64,000 bases of DNA. It comes from Paenibacillus_V sp046244365 (GTDB taxonomy: Bacteria; Bacillota; Bacilli; Paenibacillales; NBRC-103111). Made by a program: the position numbers and the translations under genes. The stretch spans positions 2,790,001-2,854,000 of the forward strand of contig NZ_CP176395.1 in the NCBI RefSeq assembly GCF_046244365.1, given 5' to 3'. Shown in pieces: positions 1 through 7,291 of the stretch; the stretch's first letter is position 1, and every line of letters begins with the position of its first letter. The notes beneath the pieces were generated by a model, which was not told the DNA's origin, searched no databases, and saw only the letters and a list, made by a program, of their open reading frames with translations.

Positions 1-1
1 C

Positions 2-508
2 TTTCATCCGGAGCCCGTACGGGTGGCGGACTTGATAACCGAGACGGTAGAACGCATCCATCCGCTGTACGCGAGCGGCGGCCTTCGCATTCAAACGAGC
101 GTCCCTCCCGGAGAAGAAGAACGGCTGTTCATACAGGCCGATCGCGAAAAGCTGCTGCAGGCCATGCTGAACATTGCGGGCAACGCTGTACGCTACGCCA
201 AGGAAACCGTTCGAATTCATGCGGGTGTAGAAGACGACTGGATCGCGATCGAGATAGCGGACGACGGGGAGGGAATCCCCGAGTCCTTGCTGCCCCAATT
301 GTTCCACCGCTTCGTCAAAGGAAAAGACGGCGAGACGGGCCTCGGCCTCTCCATCTCCCGCGCCATCGTCGAACGTTCGGGCGGCAGCATCACTGCCCAT
401 AACTTGCCTACCGGCGGCGCGGCGTTCGTATTGCGGTTTCCGAAGGCGCGAAGCGGGAAAACGAACGGAAACGGGAAAACGAACGGGAGCTTCATGACGG
501 AGTCATGA
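2..508 (+). CDS. Sensor histidine kinase, C-terminal part (cut by window edge)
   Basis: The reading frame is open to the left edge, so this is the C-terminal ATP-binding (HATPase_c) half of a histidine kinase whose sensor and dimerisation domains lie outside the window. The N box is seen as NIAGNAVRYA, the G1 box as DDGEGIP and the G2 box as GLGLSISRAIVERSGGSI, all in the usual order and spacing, so the catalytic domain looks intact. The protein ends in a short low-complexity tail with the repeat KTNG. A GTG at 23 could be taken as a start, but residues upstream of it (FHPEPVR) continue the domain. The partner response regulator is presumably to the left. Family assignment is secure; stimulus and target are unknown. 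Confidence 0.9.
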   Translation, partial: FHPEPVRVADLITETVERIHPLYASGGLRIQTSVPPGEEERLFIQADREKLLQAMLNIAGNAVRYAKETVRIHAGVEDDWIAIEIADDGEGIPESLLPQLFHRFVKGKDGETGLGLSISRAIVERSGGSITAHNLPTGGAAFVLRFPKARSGKTNGNGKTNGSFMTES

Positions 509-821
509 TGGCGGTATGATGCTGGTGGTGTGGATAGAGTGCGGAGTGGGGAATCGACCAATGGGCAAAAAGTAGAGAGAGGAGGCAGAAAGTGAGGCGT
601 GTCCGGATGTGAAATCCCTTAGGGGGGGGGATTGCTTCTGGACGAAAGCGTTTCTATGCACGAATGATTCATCGACGACGGCCTCGTCATTCGAGCGCAA
701 AAGTTCGGGGTCCCGGGGTGAAGCGCCCGGGGGCCCTCCCCTTGGGAAGGGGAGGGTTTGGGAGGGGGCGGAACGCTTTTGGAACGCTTTGCAATGCCTT
801 AAAAACAAATATAGACGCCTC
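509..821. other. Gene-free stretch with GC-rich palindromes
   Basis: No credible gene was seen between the kinase and the small minus-strand ORF. At 734-756 there is a perfect 10-bp hairpin (CCCTCCCCTT / AAGGGGAGGG, loop of 3), preceded by a CCCGGG pair at 712-731. The sequence style resembles the hairpin series at 41554-41691. A plus-strand frame of 117 codons across this region has no ribosome binding site and reads through the hairpins, so it was not called. Confidence 0.5.
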
Positions 822-840
822 TCAATGAAGAAAGGCGTCT
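800..840 (-). terminator. Intrinsic terminator
   Basis: AGACGCCT at 813-820 pairs with AGGCGTCT at 833-840; on the minus strand it is followed by a U-rich stretch. It overlaps the end of the small minus-strand ORF at 822. Confidence 0.6.
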
Positions 841-1016
841 TTCTGATGCTCGGAAATGCTGAATTGCACGATTTCAAGGACGTCGTCAGCCTCCAGCGCT
901 TCTATCCCGTGGACGAGCACGATTTCGGAATCCAGCTCGCTTCTCTTAAGGAACGGGAATAGGTCTGGGCTTAATTTCATCACAATCCTGGACAACTTAA
1001 CTGTTTCCACAGGCAT
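822..1016 (-). CDS. Small hypothetical protein (64 aa)
   Basis: A 64-codon frame from an ATG at 1016 that stops inside the loop of an intrinsic terminator, the pattern expected for a short monocistronic gene. The composition is protein-like (KLSPDLFPFLKRSELDSEIV followed by an acidic-hydrophobic stretch), with no obvious membrane segment or known motif. A GGAAGG sits only about 3 nt before the ATG, which is close for a ribosome binding site. An upstream TTG at 1052 would extend it to 76 residues but has no binding site. A TATACT-like -10 lies further upstream on the minus strand near 1100. Function unknown; it may not be a real gene. Confidence 0.35.
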   Translation of the reverse strand: MPVETVKLSRIVMKLSPDLFPFLKRSELDSEIVLVHGIEALEADDVLEIVQFSISEHQKDAFLH

Positions 1017-1170
1017 CACCCTTCCAATCGATATCGCGATCAGAAAAAGCAAAAACGCTTACGAAACCGTAACCCAGAACCATTATGAAATTACAACTTC
1101 AGTATAGCATAAAAAGGGGGAGGCGGGTGTTGATTTTTGCTTCAAGAGGCAGTGAAAATGGGTATGGATG

Positions 1171-1207
1171 GGAAAACCCCGCCCGGATTGGCCGGTTACG
1201 GGGTTTA
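1171..1207 (-). terminator. Terminator of the DUF4247 gene
   Basis: AAACCCCG (1174-1181) pairs with CGGGGTTT (1199-1206), with an inner CCGG/CCGG pair. On the minus strand it is followed by TTTTCCC, just after the stop codon at 1220. Confidence 0.6.
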
Positions 1208-1219
1208 TAGACGATGCCT

Positions 1220-2104
1220 TTACTTCTTCTTGGAAGAGAAGGAGCCTGATTTGGAGCTTGTGCTCGGCTTGCTCGGCGCCTTGTAGGACGGTGTCGAACC
1301 GTCGTTTTTGCGGCTTGTGGACGAACTGCTCGAGCTGCTTGAGGAGCTGCTTTTACTCGACGAGGAGCTACTGGACGTGCTGCCGGTGCTGCTCCCCGAA
1401 TTCGTTCGGAAAGTACCCGAGCTTCCGGATGACGAAGGCGAGGAAGACGAGCCGGAGGCTTTGTCGTCGCTCGATTTCGGCGTTGCGGAATCCGTCTTGG
1501 TGCCCGAGCTCGCACTCCCGGACTTGCTTGAGAAGCTCCCGGTCCTGTCGGTAGTCGACGGCTGCGAATCTTTGCTGCTAGGCGGCGAAGTGGATGTCGC
1601 GGTCTTGCTCTGGTAACTCGGCGTCGACGTATAGCCTCTATAGCTTTGCGTGGATTTCTTGCCGCTTACCCAGTCGTTGTCGAACAGCGACTGCAGGATC
1701 GTCGCCGTAACGAAGCCTTGCAGGAACGAGGAGTCGTAGTGCTCCTTGGCATACTGAATGCTATCGATCTCGACGAGCGTGTTGCTGCTATTTTGCGGAT
1801 CCTTCTGAACGTTAATAATTTTGTCGCTGTAGACCAGAAACATCTGGTCGGCGCTATCCTTGCTTTTTTCTTTCGGCGTTTGCTGGGCGGCGAGCTCTTG
1901 GGCGACCGTAGGGACGTCCTTGTTCTCGACCATATATACTTTGGCGTTGTCTTTTCCTTTACCCTGCACATCGACAAGCGGATAATTGTCTTTCACATAG
2001 CTGCTGGCGCTTGTTGTGCTTCCGAATAGGCCGCTGATGGCGGATATGATGACGGCAAAAACAACGATATAAGCAATAACGTTAGGCCATGACCAACGTT
2101 TCAC
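1220..2104 (-). CDS. DUF4247-type protein with Ser-rich tail
   Basis: The protein (294 aa) has an N-terminal membrane segment (about residues 8-28), then a conserved globular part (residues 35-170, with GFVTATILQSLFDNDWVSG), and then a very Ser/Thr/Pro-rich, low-complexity tail of about 120 residues including a run of consecutive serines. The head matches the DUF4247 family, which in Paenibacillus usually lies next to a DUF4178 gene, as here (69-80 nt downstream of it on the same strand). A GTG at 2113 is immediately after the AGGAGG box, so the GTG at 2104 with 8-nt spacing is the better start. It is probably a surface-exposed or envelope protein; the molecular function is unknown. The repetitive tail creates long spurious antisense frames. 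Confidence 0.75.
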   Translation of the reverse strand: MKRWSWPNVIAYIVVFAVIISAISGLFGSTTSASSYVKDNYPLVDVQGKGKDNAKVYMVENKDVPTVAQELAAQQTPKEKSKDSADQMFLVYSDKIINVQKDPQNSSNTLVEIDSIQYAKEHYDSSFLQGFVTATILQSLFDNDWVSGKKSTQSYRGYTSTPSYQSKTATSTSPPSSKDSQPSTTDRTGSFSSKSGSASSGTKTDSATPKSSDDKASGSSSSPSSSGSSGTFRTNSGSSTGSTSSSSSSSKSSSSSSSSSSSTSRKNDGSTPSYKAPSKPSTSSKSGSFSSKKK

Positions 2105-2182
2105 GCGATACACCTCCTGTCCATGGAACGAATCTTCTAAACAACGGCCGCCGGCGGCTCCGTTGCCATTTGGGAAACGGTA

Positions 2183-2728
2183 TTACTTGCTTGCAGGCCT
2201 GCTGCTGCGCATGAACTTCACGTCGTTGGCCGGCGTGCGTTCCCCTTGCAGGGCAACGAATTTGCCGTCCTGCCACTGGAGGAAGAAGTAACGCTCCTGT
2301 GTAGAAAAATACCGCCAAATCAGCACTTCGTCTCCGCTGCGGAAATCGGTGTTTCCTTCCGTGCGGGTTACGTCACTGCGGTGGCTTTCCAGCTCGTAGG
2401 AAATTTCTCCGTCGACGTCCAGCCGCGTAGGCACGTCCTTGGGATTGTCGAGCGCGCCCTCCAGAAATTCGCATTTGAAGCATTCGAACGTGCGGCCTTT
2501 TTCCACGACCAGACAGCATATATGCTTGCCGCTCTGCAAATAATAGGCGAAGCGGTGAGGAGCGTAGCCCCGGTCAAAATAGACGACTTTACCGGAAATC
2601 ACATATTCCTCAAGATCCACGGTAACGATATCGCCGACGCGGGAATCTTCGAACGGATTGCTCTCGGGTATGGCGGGCTGCTGTTTGTTGCTTTTCATAA
2701 TATCGCCGATTCTTTTGAAAATGGACAT
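2183..2728 (-). CDS. DUF4178 domain protein
   Basis: A 181-residue protein with the DUF4178 pattern: a beta-rich core containing GDIVTVDLEEYVISGKVVYF and a later YELESHRSDVTRTEG followed by EVLIWRYFSTQERYFFLQW. The ATG is preceded by a clear GGAG-type binding site. There is no signal peptide or membrane segment, so it is presumably cytosolic. It forms a probable two-gene unit with the DUF4247 gene downstream. DUF4178 genes often accompany DUF4247, DUF350 and PspA-like genes, which suggests an envelope-related role; that is inference from context, and no enzymatic motif was seen. Confidence 0.75.
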   Translation of the reverse strand: MSIFKRIGDIMKSNKQQPAIPESNPFEDSRVGDIVTVDLEEYVISGKVVYFDRGYAPHRFAYYLQSGKHICCLVVEKGRTFECFKCEFLEGALDNPKDVPTRLDVDGEISYELESHRSDVTRTEGNTDFRSGDEVLIWRYFSTQERYFFLQWQDGKFVALQGERTPANDVKFMRSSRPASK

Positions 2729-2895
2729 GGTTTGCGCTCCTTCTCCCTTTAGAAAAATCTATACACCGCTATGGCTAGTATAACAGGGATTATGCAGATT
2801 TTCGTAAGCTTTTTGTTGTCATAGCTGTTAATACGCAGCAGGAGGCGACATGGTTTCGGCAATATGTCGAAGCGGGAATAGTTTATAACGAAAAC

Positions 2896-2924
2896 TGGAA
2901 ACGCAAATGGATGTATGGTATAGT
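2896..2924 (+). promoter_or_regulatory. Candidate sigma-A promoter of the helicase gene
   Basis: TGGAAA (2896-2901), 17 nt, TATAGT (2919-2924). This places a transcription start near 2931, about 228 nt before the helicase start codon and 20 nt before the leader terminator. Confidence 0.5.
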
Positions 2925-2950
2925 ATTAAAGATATTCTTAAGAACGGCCG

Positions 2951-2985
2951 GTATTTTCCTGCTGCCTAAGGGAAATACTTTTTTG
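2951..2985 (+). terminator. Terminator-like hairpin in helicase leader (attenuator candidate)
   Basis: GTATTTTCCT (2951-2960) pairs with AGGGAAATAC (2969-2978) through 10 bp including one G-U pair, with an 8-nt loop, followed directly by six T (2979-2984). There is no plus-strand gene upstream that would need termination, so it most likely attenuates the downstream helicase gene. Confidence 0.65.
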
Positions 2986-3158
2986 TTGTAAATCGATGGA
3001 CGGTACTGCCGGATTGACGGCATACGCAGGGTCCTTGGTTAATAAAGCGCCTTAGACGGGTGTTTTTAACAACCTCTAATAGACGAGTCGAACTTAAGGG
3101 TACAGAAAGAAGGGCGGGGGCAAGGCTCTCCCCTATGGACAAAGGAGATTGAAGAGAA

Positions 3159-4724
3159 TTGAAAACTTTTAACGAATTCGGCCTTGAGCCGAAGGTATTG
3201 CGCGCCATTACCGAAATGGGGTTCGAAGAGTCGACTCCGATTCAAGAAAAAGCGATCCCGCTTGCTCTTGAAGGAAAAGACCTGATCGGCCAAGCGCAAA
3301 CGGGTACAGGGAAAACCGCCGCTTTCGGCGTTCCGCTTATTAACAAAATTCAAGTTACCGAAGACCGGATCGTGGCCCTCATCATGTGCCCGACGCGCGA
3401 GCTGGCCATTCAGGTAGCGGAAGAAATCGAAAAGCTCGGCCGTTTCAAAGGCATCCGTTCGCTGCCGATTTACGGCGGCCAAGATATCGTGAAACAAATC
3501 CGCGCTCTGAAGAAGCGCCCGCAAATCATTATCGGGACGCCAGGACGTTTGCTCGACCATATCAACCGCAAAACGATCAAACTGGACGACGTACAGACCG
3601 TCATTTTGGACGAAGCGGACGAAATGCTCGATATGGGCTTCATGGACGATATCCAATCCATTCTGAAGCTCGTGCCGGAAACCCGTCACACCATGCTGTT
3701 CTCGGCTACGATGCCTCCTAACATTCAGAAGCTTGCTCAGCAGTTCCTGAAAAATCCGGAGCATGTATCCGTTATTCCTAAACAGGTCAGCGCTCCGCTG
3801 ATTCAACAGTTCTATATCGAGCTGCAGGAAAAACAAAAATTCGAAGTGCTCTGCCGCTTGGTGGATATGGAAGCGCCTGAGCTTGCCATTATTTTCGGCC
3901 GGACGAAGCGCCGCGTAGACGAGCTGTCCGAAGCGCTGCAAAAACGCGGCTACTCGGCGGAAGGCTTGCACGGCGACCTGTCGCAGCATCAGCGTGACGC
4001 GGTTATGCGCAAATTCCGAGACGGCAGCATCGACGTATTGGTTGCGACGGACGTAGCAGCCCGCGGCTTGGACGTATCCGGCGTTACTCACGTCGTCAAC
4101 TTCGACCTTCCGCAAGATCCGGAGAGCTACGTTCACCGGATCGGCCGTACAGGACGCGCAGGGAAAGAAGGAACGGCTTGGACGTTCGTTACGCCGCGCG
4201 AAATGGATCACCTGCACTTCATCGAGCGCTTGACCCGTCACCGGATCGCCCGCAAACCGATGCCGAGCACGGCTGAGGCGTTTGAAGGCAAGCAACGGAT
4301 CACAGCCGAGAAAATTCTCGATATCGTGCAAAACGACGAAGCGAACGAGTACAAAGGGCTTTCGATCCAACTGCTCGAGCAGTACGATTCCGTTGCCCTG
4401 CTGTCCGCTGCGCTCAAGCTGTTGACACGCGAATCGAAAGAAATCAACGTCGAGTTGACGCCGGAAGATCCGCTTCGCGTTAAGAAAAGAAGACCGGACA
4501 TCCGCTCCTCGGGACGGAAGCCGAGCTCGTCGTCCTATATGAACAAGCGCTCCGACCGTTTCGGCGGCGGAAGCGGCGGATCCCGTCCGCCGCGGCGCGA
4601 AGGCTCCCGCGACGGAGGCTGGGACAACAACCGTGACGGAAGAGGATCGCGCGACCGCGGCAGAAGCTACGGCGGCGGCTCGTCCTCCAGCTCCAAACGC
4701 TCGGAAGATTTCGTAAACAACTAA
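3159..4724 (+). CDS. cshA: DEAD-box ATP-dependent RNA helicase (CshA type)
   Basis: ATP-dependent RNA helicase of 521 aa involved in cold-shock RNA remodelling and mRNA decay in Bacilli. Motifs in order: Q motif (GFEESTPIQEKAIP), Walker A AQTGTGKT, PTRELA, DEAD with the following ADEMLD, SAT, and motif VI HRIGRTGRAG. After the two RecA domains (about 1-375) there is a DbpA/CshA-like linker and a basic Gly/Arg/Ser-rich tail (about 450-521: RFGGGSGGSRP, RDGRGSRDRGRS) typical of RNA tethering. Start is TTG at 3159 with AAAGGAG 11 nt upstream. The mRNA leader is long and carries an intrinsic terminator (2951-2985), suggesting autoregulation or cold-dependent read-through. It is followed by its own strong terminator, so it is monocistronic. 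Family call is firm; orthology to CshA rather than a paralogue is likely but not proven. Confidence 0.9.
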   Translation: MKTFNEFGLEPKVLRAITEMGFEESTPIQEKAIPLALEGKDLIGQAQTGTGKTAAFGVPLINKIQVTEDRIVALIMCPTRELAIQVAEEIEKLGRFKGIRSLPIYGGQDIVKQIRALKKRPQIIIGTPGRLLDHINRKTIKLDDVQTVILDEADEMLDMGFMDDIQSILKLVPETRHTMLFSATMPPNIQKLAQQFLKNPEHVSVIPKQVSAPLIQQFYIELQEKQKFEVLCRLVDMEAPELAIIFGRTKRRVDELSEALQKRGYSAEGLHGDLSQHQRDAVMRKFRDGSIDVLVATDVAARGLDVSGVTHVVNFDLPQDPESYVHRIGRTGRAGKEGTAWTFVTPREMDHLHFIERLTRHRIARKPMPSTAEAFEGKQRITAEKILDIVQNDEANEYKGLSIQLLEQYDSVALLSAALKLLTRESKEINVELTPEDPLRVKKRRPDIRSSGRKPSSSSYMNKRSDRFGGGSGGSRPPRREGSRDGGWDNNRDGRGSRDRGRSYGGGSSSSSKRSEDFVNN

Positions 4725-4736
4725 TCGACCGCTAGT

Positions 4737-4776
4737 AAACAAGACGAAGTCCGAATTCGGACTTCGTCTTTGTTTA
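4737..4776 (+). terminator. Strong terminator after cshA
   Basis: A near-perfect palindrome of about 30 nt centred on CCGAATTCGG, with AAGACGAAGT and ACTTCGTCTT arms followed by TGTTT. It could work in both directions. Confidence 0.85.
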
Positions 4777-4780
4777 AATC

Positions 4781-4862
4781 TAAGAAAGTATATCCTCCGC
4801 TGATTGTTCGATTTCTCGATAAACGTCTGGGATCAAAGACGCTGAAAGGCGTTTATCCTAGT
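4781..4862 (+). repeat. Dispersed ~80-bp structured repeat, copy A
   Basis: The sequence from AGAAAGTATATC through GATAAACG (4828-4835) to CGTTTATC (4850-4857) matches copies at 14934 and 25726-25880. The GATAAACG/CGTTTATC arms form a hairpin. It lies immediately after the cshA terminator. Confidence 0.7.
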
Positions 4863-4874
4863 GGGTTTGGCGCA

Positions 4875-4970
4875 TTAGCAGCAGATGGAGCAGGCTACGA
4901 TCACGAGCAGAATGAACAGTACGAGAATGGCGGCTGTGGAAGTTCCTCCATGATGAAGGGATGCGGACAT
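4875..4970 (-). CDS. YjcZ-like small sporulation-type membrane peptide (31 aa)
   Basis: Translation of the minus strand from the ATG at 4970 gives a 31-residue peptide: MSASLHHGGTSTAA, then a single hydrophobic helix ILVLFILLVIV, then ACSICC. This is the pattern of the YjcZ/YoaF-like family of very short sporulation peptides (a glycine- or polar-rich head, then a VLFILLVIV helix). AAAGGAGG lies 7 nt before the ATG. A near-identical paralogue of the same length is encoded at 62699-62794. It probably sits in a spore or forespore membrane; the exact role is unknown even in Bacillus. Too short for usual ORF cut-offs. Confidence 0.8.
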   Translation of the reverse strand: MSASLHHGGTSTAAILVLFILLVIVACSICC

Positions 4971-5202
4971 TGTCTCTCCTCCTTTTGGGTGGTTATTTGT
5001 TGCTGGGATATATACCATCATATTGTGGTAAATGCCCTCCTGTTTAGACGACTACCTATCCCCAGAAAAATAGGCTATAATAGATGAATATCCCCGCAAA
5101 GGCAGGCAAGTTTTGGAATGCATAATCCGGCAGCTTGGCGGGAGAGCTGTTACTATTTGGATATGACAAACTGCGCTCTGGATACGAAGAGGAGGAAATG
5201 CA

Positions 5203-6066
5203 TTGGAATTTCGCGGCATTATGGGAGGATTTTATCGGATATCCGAATGGATCATGCGGCTGTCCGTCATTAACGTGCTTTGGGTGATATGCTCGGCGCC
5301 GTTCTTTTTTCTGCTCGTAAGCGTTTTACTGAATCCGTCTACCGAGGCGATTACGGTGGATGTTATGAAATCGTGGCTGCTCATGCTCGCGATCGTCTCG
5401 CCTTTTACGTTGATACCCGCCAGTACGGCCATGTTCGTCGTAGCGCGTAAATGGGTGACGGGCGATACGGACGTTCCGCTGTTCAAGACTTATTTCCGCG
5501 GGTACAAGGAAAACTATTTGCAGAGCATGCTCGGCGGCTTGATTTTCGTTCTGCTTGGCGGCATTATCGTCGTCAATTACCAGTTTTACGGTGGACAAGG
5601 CGGCATGCTGAGACTGCTGTCGATTTTGTTCATCACATTGTTCTTTATTTTGTTAGCCGCTTTCTTTCACTTTCTTTCGATAATGGTTCATTTCCATATG
5701 AAGCTGTTTCAAATCATCAAAAATTCTTTCCTCGTGGCGATCGGTCATCCGATTTTGTCGATCAGCATGCTGGCAGTGAATGTCGCGATCATGTATATAA
5801 GCATTTTCAAGTTCAACTTCCTGGTTCCGTTCTTTATGGGGAGCTTGCTTGCAACCGCTTCGTTCTGGCACTTTAACCGGAGCTACCAGAAAATGCAGGA
5901 GCGGATGGAGAAGCTTAAGAAGCTGGAGGAATCCGGTGACGAGGAGTCGGACGATTCCGATGAGCTGACCATTCAGGGCGGCGAAGAGAAGGACAAGCGT
6001 CCGGAGCTCGAGGCCGCTGCGCCCGGTACGGGTGAGAGCCAGCGCGAGCAAGCGAAGCGCGATTAA
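5203..6066 (+). CDS. YesL-like DUF624 membrane protein
   Basis: A 287-aa integral membrane protein with about five hydrophobic helices in residues 20-215, opening with the DUF624 signature around YRISEWIMRLSVINVLWVICSAP. The charged C-terminal tail (about 220-287) is rich in Glu, Lys and Asp and probably cytosolic. YesL/DUF624 proteins accompany sugar ABC importers and YesMN systems in Bacilli, although here the gene stands alone. Start is TTG at 5203, preceded by AGGAGGAAATGCA; the overlapping ATG is out of frame. A TATAAT at 5076-5081 may be its -10. It is followed by a hairpin that overlaps the promoter of the putative 6S RNA. Biochemical function unknown. Confidence 0.75.
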   Translation: MEFRGIMGGFYRISEWIMRLSVINVLWVICSAPFFFLLVSVLLNPSTEAITVDVMKSWLLMLAIVSPFTLIPASTAMFVVARKWVTGDTDVPLFKTYFRGYKENYLQSMLGGLIFVLLGGIIVVNYQFYGGQGGMLRLLSILFITLFFILLAAFFHFLSIMVHFHMKLFQIIKNSFLVAIGHPILSISMLAVNVAIMYISIFKFNFLVPFFMGSLLATASFWHFNRSYQKMQERMEKLKKLEESGDEESDDSDELTIQGGEEKDKRPELEAAAPGTGESQREQAKRD

Positions 6067-6102
6067 CGGATTATCCAAGCCGAAGCAATTACTGGCTGCG
6101 CT

Positions 6103-6140
6103 GACAGAAAGGAACCGCCCGCTGCGGTTTACTTTCTGTC
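6103..6140 (+). terminator. Hairpin after the DUF624 gene
   Basis: GACAGAAA (6103-6110) pairs with TTTCTGTC (6133-6140), and inside it AACCGC (6113-6118) pairs with GCGGTT (6124-6129). There is no strong T tract. The right arm contains the -35 region of the next transcript. Confidence 0.5.
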
Positions 6141-6156
6141 TTCGAAGCACTATAAT
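6128..6156 (+). promoter_or_regulatory. Promoter of putative 6S RNA
   Basis: TTTACT (6128-6133), 17 nt, perfect TATAAT (6151-6156). It predicts a transcript start near 6163, exactly where the closing stem of the structured RNA begins. Confidence 0.6.
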
Positions 6157-6162
6157 AGGAAT

Positions 6163-6352
6163 ACGTTAAAACATCCTGCGATGTACGTTACGGTTTTAAG
6201 TTGTTTTGAACCAATGACTGTTTCACGGGAGACCAACATGTTCGGCGCGGCTGACATGCCCTCGAAAAGGGACTTCAAAAGCGTCGCTGCGGTCACCCAC
6301 CTGCGAGAGCGGGTTTGAAACGCTAAATCGGACGGCATTTGCGGGTTTTAAA
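6163..6352 (+). ncRNA. ssrS: Structured RNA of ~190 nt, probable 6S RNA
   Basis: A 190-nt non-coding segment behind a strong promoter. The ends pair as a closing stem: TTAAAAC with bulges then CC.GC (6166-6180) against GCGGGTTTTAA (6341-6351). Inside, TGTTTTGAACC (6202-6212) pairs over 11 positions with GGTTTGAAACG (6312-6322), leaving a large, mostly unpaired centre and a further terminal arm. A long rod closed end to end with a central bubble and a length of about 190 nt is the known architecture of 6S RNA, which mimics an open promoter and binds the sigma-A holoenzyme. No protein-coding frame fits. The call rests on structure by eye, not on a covariance model, so another structured RNA remains possible; tmRNA, SRP RNA and RNase P RNA signatures were looked for and not seen. 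Confidence 0.55.
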
Positions 6353-6373
6353 CGAACAGAGCGGATCTTCCTA

Positions 6374-6412
6374 GAACGGCGACGTTTGGGGATGTCCGTT
6401 TTTTATTTTGTC
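6374..6412 (+). terminator. Terminator after the structured RNA
   Basis: AACGG pairs with CCGTT around a GACGTTTGGGGATG loop region, followed by TTTTTTATTTTG (from about 6398). The stem is imperfect but the T tract is strong. Confidence 0.5.
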
Positions 6413-6543
6413 ACAGGCCGTGTAAATTGTGTTCGACCGGTGAAGAGCGGTAGATTCTTTTCTCTGGTATGAGCATGACGAGCGTGTTATGATAATACAA
6501 GCTTCAAACGGACTATTTGTTTGCTTAAGGGGGAAATAACAAG

Positions 6544-7068
6544 ATGAACCGGCGCTTTGTAATCGAAGCCGTTATGGTTGCCGTATATGGAGAGCTTCTG
6601 GTGCCGAGTCGGCCAGTGGAATATGTCATTCCGTATTCGTCCATCTTGGAGTTGTACGAGATGCGCGGCAGCAGCGAGCCTGTCATGCCCGATCCGGAGG
6701 AAGACGCACACGTGAAGACCAAAATCGGCGAGCTGATCGATTATTTCGAAGACTCGTTCAATAAAAAGAAAATCGAACGTGCCCTGCAAGGACCGTGGCG
6801 CAAAAGCCCGCCTTTGCTCGTAAACGACAACGTCACCTTCACGATCGTATACGCTATGGACAATGCCCAATACGGCGAAACGTTCGACCCGATCGAAACG
6901 GAGCTCCTGCTTACCGCGATTAATGAGCAGGCTCCGCTGTTAACGGACCAGCTGGAGCTTCTGGACAAGCTGATCGAAACCGACGTTCCCGTTCAGGCAT
7001 TCGATGTGGACGATTTCGAATTTGCGGTAGAGGACGGCATGGAAGCGGAAGAGTGGAAGACGCATTAA
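6544..7068 (+). CDS. Uncharacterised conserved cytosolic protein (174 aa)
   Basis: A 174-aa acidic, soluble protein with no signal peptide or membrane segment. Recognisable stretches are FVIEAVMVAVYGELLVPSRP near the N-terminus, FNKKKIERALQGPWRKSPP in the middle and VPVQAFDVDDFEFAVEDG near the end. Similar proteins occur in Paenibacillus, sometimes labelled ADP-heptose synthase, but nothing in this sequence (no nucleotidyltransferase HxGH or kinase motif) supports that label. GGGGGAAATAACAAG precedes the ATG. Monocistronic: a promoter region lies upstream and a terminator at 7091. Function unknown. Confidence 0.8.
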   Translation: MNRRFVIEAVMVAVYGELLVPSRPVEYVIPYSSILELYEMRGSSEPVMPDPEEDAHVKTKIGELIDYFEDSFNKKKIERALQGPWRKSPPLLVNDNVTFTIVYAMDNAQYGETFDPIETELLLTAINEQAPLLTDQLELLDKLIETDVPVQAFDVDDFEFAVEDGMEAEEWKTH

Positions 7069-7090
7069 ACATGAAAGCAATTGGTTGTAA

Positions 7091-7127
7091 AGTCCTGCGG
7101 ATATCACTATCCGGAGGGCTTTTTTAC
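7091..7127 (+). terminator. Terminator
   Basis: AGTCCTGCGGATA pairs with TATCCGGAGGGCT around TCAC, followed by TTTTT (7121-7125). Confidence 0.8.
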
Positions 7128-7291
7128 GTAAAAAGACCAGCCGGCACTCATATGCCGTTCAAAAGCCCAAATATATTCAGGCGTCCTGCGGGAATAAGAA
7201 GGATCTTCAGTCTTTGCGGTGAACTATACAGTTGACGGAAAGATGCAACTAGGCATAGAGCAAATCGATATGAACCCGACAGGAGGTCAGA

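Noticed and set aside
1308..1616. Leu/Glu-rich plus-strand frame
   Set aside because: Mirror of the serine-rich tail of the DUF4247 gene; low complexity explains the open frame.
3066..4742. 558-codon minus-strand frame opposite cshA
   Set aside because: It is a shadow of the helicase gene: it fully overlaps a protein with all DEAD-box motifs and has no ribosome binding site or recognisable domain.
6163..6352. tmRNA, SRP RNA or RNase P RNA as identity of the structured RNA
   Set aside because: No tRNA-like ends or tag frame, no SRP Alu/S-domain signature and no RNase P core motifs were seen.
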